This document shows positions 62,175 to 64,000 of a stretch of DNA of 64,000 nucleotides, piece by piece. The notes beneath the pieces were generated by a model. The model searched no databases and was not told where the DNA came from. It worked only from the letters and a program-made list of their open reading frames with translations. How positions within the stretch are numbered: position 1 is the first letter of the stretch; each line of letters opens with the position of its first letter. The stretch spans positions 6,647,203-6,711,202 of the forward strand of contig NZ_JAGINW010000001.1 of the NCBI RefSeq assembly GCF_017876405.1, given 5' to 3'. The translations under genes were made by a program, and so were the position numbers. The stretch comes from Kibdelosporangium banguiense. Its GTDB lineage: Bacteria; Actinomycetota; Actinomycetes; Mycobacteriales; Pseudonocardiaceae.

Positions 62175-63548
62175 ATGACCGAGCCGGCTGTGGCACGCAA
62201 GCGTCTCGACTTGCATGACCCCGCGACACGTACGTTCCTGCGCCTGCTGGGCAACACACTCTTCGTGTCGGTCACCAACTACACAGTGTGGTTCGCGATC
62301 ACGTTCTACGTGTACCTGGAGACCCGCTCGGTGTTCGCGACCGGTCTGATCGCCGGGCTGTTCCTGGTACTGACGTCGATGACCGGCATCTGGTTCGGCA
62401 GCCTGGTCGACCACCACGACAAGAAGACCATGATGCTGCTGTCGGGCATCGGATCCCTTGTGCTGTACGCGGCCTCGTTCGTGGTCTACACCCTGGCGCC
62501 GGATGGAACGTTCAAGGACCCGGCCAGCCCGTTTCTCTGGGTGTTCGTCACACTGCTGATGCTCGGTGTGATCGTCGGCAACATCCGGACGATCGCGCTG
62601 CCGACCTTGGTCACCGCACTGATCGCGGAAGACCTCCGCGACAAGGCGAACGGGCTTGTCGGCACCACCTCAGGGACGTCCGTGCTCGTGACGTCCGTGA
62701 TCAGCGGTGTGCTTGTGGCGCAGGGCGGTATGACCTACGTACTCATACTCGCTTTGGCCGTACTGCTGCTCGCGACTGTCGACTTGAGCGTGACCCGGGT
62801 GCCCGCGGCCGCCGGTGGCACGGCCGCCGGCGAACCGAAACGGGTCGACGTCCGCGGCACGATCCGGATCATCAACGGCATTCCCGGCCTGATGGCGCTG
62901 ATCCTGTTCTCCACGTTCAACAATTTCCTCGGCGGCGTCTTCATGGCACTGATGGACCCCTACGGCCTGTCACTGGTGTCCGTGGAGGTCTGGGGTTTCC
63001 TGTGGGGCGTCCTCAGCGCGGGCATGATCCTCGGCGGCCTGGTGGTGGCCCGGACAGGTCTCGGCCGCAATCCCGTGCGCACCCTGCTGCTGGCGAACCT
63101 CGTCCTGTGGGGCATCACGTCGGTGTTCACGATCCAGGCCTCGCTGGCCCTGATGATCGGCGGCCTGTTCGTCTACCTGTGCCTGATGCCCGCGGCCGAG
63201 GCGGCCGAGCAGACCATTCTGCAGAAAGTCGTGCCGTACGAACGCCAGGGCCGCGTGTTCGGCTTCGCCCAGAGCGTGGAGCTGGCGGCGGCCCCGCTGA
63301 CCGCGTTCCTGATCAGCCCGATCGCCCAGTTCGTGTTCATCCCCTTCATGACCACCGGCGCGGGCGTCGACCTGATCGGCGGCTGGTTCGGCACGGGGCC
63401 TGACCGCGGCCTCGCCCTTGTCTTCACCCTGACCGGCCTCATCGGAATGGCCGTGACGCTGCTGGCCCTGCGTTCCAAGCAGTACCGCAACCTGTCCAAG
63501 GGGTACCTGATCACCGAAACCCAGCCGAGCGAGCAGCCGTCAGCCTGA
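62175..63548 (+). CDS. MFS exporter (MFS_3/EntS-like)
   Basis: 457 residues with 12 predicted membrane segments, an N-terminal cytosolic helix (RKRLDLHDPATRTFLRLLGN) and the motif GSLVDHHDKKTMML between helices 2 and 3. The overall pattern fits the EntS/MacB-associated MFS_3 branch that exports siderophores or small antibiotics. It follows the permease closely. No biosynthetic gene is adjacent, so the substrate is unknown. It converges on the DUF1905 gene with no space between the stops. Confidence 0.8.
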   Translation: MTEPAVARKRLDLHDPATRTFLRLLGNTLFVSVTNYTVWFAITFYVYLETRSVFATGLIAGLFLVLTSMTGIWFGSLVDHHDKKTMMLLSGIGSLVLYAASFVVYTLAPDGTFKDPASPFLWVFVTLLMLGVIVGNIRTIALPTLVTALIAEDLRDKANGLVGTTSGTSVLVTSVISGVLVAQGGMTYVLILALAVLLLATVDLSVTRVPAAAGGTAAGEPKRVDVRGTIRIINGIPGLMALILFSTFNNFLGGVFMALMDPYGLSLVSVEVWGFLWGVLSAGMILGGLVVARTGLGRNPVRTLLLANLVLWGITSVFTIQASLALMIGGLFVYLCLMPAAEAAEQTILQKVVPYERQGRVFGFAQSVELAAAPLTAFLISPIAQFVFIPFMTTGAGVDLIGGWFGTGPDRGLALVFTLTGLIGMAVTLLALRSKQYRNLSKGYLITETQPSEQPSA

Positions 63549-63851
63549 TCAGAAATCGAGGAGTTCGACCCTCGTGGTCGCCACGTCGCCTATGTCGAGC
63601 GACTCGGCCTTACGGATGGCGCGCTTGACGGGCAGGACGTAGCAGCCGCTCGAACTGTCCGGGAAGATCGACGTCGTCCACGTGCTGCTGCCCACGGTGA
63701 CCCGTACGCGCAGTGAGCCGAAGCCGCGGCGTGGGCCCGCGGTCATTTCACGGATGTCCTCGGATGCCTCTTCCGGCAGCGTCACGAATGTCCAGCTGCT
63801 GTCTTGCCGGGCATCCCATTCCCACAGCTGAGCGTCGAAAACCACGTTCAC
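63549..63851 (-). CDS. DUF1905 family protein
   Basis: 100 residues. The whole protein is one DUF1905 domain, a small beta-barrel (FDAQLWEWDARQDSSWTFVTLP, then GFGSLRVRVTVGSSTWTTSIFP, then GCYVLPVKRAIRKAESLDIGD). Function unknown. It is divergent from the gene that must start beyond the right edge, and the 150-bp space between them holds two CebR-type boxes. Confidence 0.8.
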   Translation of the reverse strand: MNVVFDAQLWEWDARQDSSWTFVTLPEEASEDIREMTAGPRRGFGSLRVRVTVGSSTWTTSIFPDSSSGCYVLPVKRAIRKAESLDIGDVATTRVELLDF

Positions 63852-63902
63852 CCGGGCAGCATCGCACAGAGGGCTGACAATCCCGGGTGTGACAGCGGTA
63901 CT

Positions 63903-63916
63903 TGGGAGCGCTTTCA
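63903..63916. promoter_or_regulatory. CebR-like operator, imperfect copy
   Basis: TGGGAGCGCTTTCA differs from the CebR palindrome at two positions of the right half. It lies upstream of the -35 element at 63932. Confidence 0.6.
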
Positions 63917-63931
63917 GAATGTAACGACGTC

Positions 63932-63961
63932 TTTACAAGGAGTGTCGACAGTCGCTACGTT
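63932..63961 (+). promoter_or_regulatory. Sigma-70-type promoter between two CebR-like boxes
   Basis: TTTACA (63932-63937) and TACGTT (63956-63961) are 18 bp apart. The operator boxes flank this promoter, as expected for repression. Confidence 0.5.
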
Positions 63962-63969
63962 CGAAGAAC

Positions 63970-63983
63970 TGGGAGCGCTCCCA
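63970..63983. promoter_or_regulatory. CebR-type operator, perfect copy
   Basis: TGGGAGCGCTCCCA is the 14-bp palindrome bound by CebR, the actinomycete cellobiose/cello-oligosaccharide repressor. It lies just downstream of the promoter and points to a cellulose- or cellobiose-inducible gene that begins beyond the window. Confidence 0.75.
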
Positions 63984-64000
63984 GAAAACCCTGCGATGTG

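Overview
The window is GC-rich DNA with dense, mostly G/C-ending codons. It carries actinobacterial hallmarks: a SARP/BTAD regulator, an SCO4848-like membrane protein, a class I cholesterol oxidase, a DUF222/HNH gene and CebR-type operators. I infer a soil actinomycete, possibly Pseudonocardiales; no rRNA or tRNA is present to settle this. It is a chromosomal mosaic of housekeeping genes (gpsA, dnaE), catabolic and transport modules, secreted enzymes and mobile elements. I saw no CRISPR array and no complete biosynthetic cluster.

Layout. 1-7.5 kb: the tail of an unrecognised gene, a DUF1015 gene divergent from alkC, a Tet(M)/OtrA-like ribosomal protection GTPase behind a possible leader peptide, and a GntR/NCS1 transporter/hydantoin-racemase module. 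7.5-8.7 kb: gene-poor DNA holding two inverted copies of a hairpin-forming 127-128 bp repeat; a third copy lies at 27.8 kb. 8.7-14.7 kb: a DUF222/HNH gene split in frame by a three-recombinase (RIT-type) element, followed by an IS701-like element that abuts its 3' end and gpsA. 15.9-22.8 kb: MHS transporter, cholesterol oxidase behind a KstR-type box, a reductase/carboxymuconolactone decarboxylase pair behind KstR2-like boxes, an NPP1 secreted protein and an alpha/beta hydrolase. 22.8-33.8 kb: SARP-AAA regulator, Na+/H+ antiporter with a UBP zinc finger, an Nramp-like transporter gene split by an IS3 element, an anti-sigma-like ATPase, a GT-C-like membrane protein and small conserved genes.

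33.8-38.6 kb: a ribose-type ABC transporter (rbsB-rbsA-rbsC order) divergent from its LacI-type regulator, with operator-like palindromes between them. 38.6-46 kb: an M15 peptidase, a beta-helix protein, an unknown gene with a PD-ExR-like motif, a Ser/Thr kinase, GNAT, two MarR regulators, an MFS remnant and a stand-alone GTP cyclohydrolase II with MarR-type operators. 45.8-51.6 kb: a 1309-residue TPR/CHAT protein with a small beta-rich partner, beside an unusually short Rho whose bicyclomycin-contact positions are altered. 51.8-64 kb: LysR, dnaE, an L,D-transpeptidase, small secreted or hypothetical genes, a degenerate sugar-type ABC ATPase with a permease, an MFS exporter, DUF1905, and a promoter with two CebR-type boxes that must serve a gene beyond the right edge.

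Strongest leads: the RIT insertion with exactly reconstructable target and multi-site ends; the dispersed hairpin repeat; the CHAT/partner operon next to the short variant Rho; the leader ORF before the ribosomal protection gene; and the sterol-type operators placed before the sterol-linked genes.
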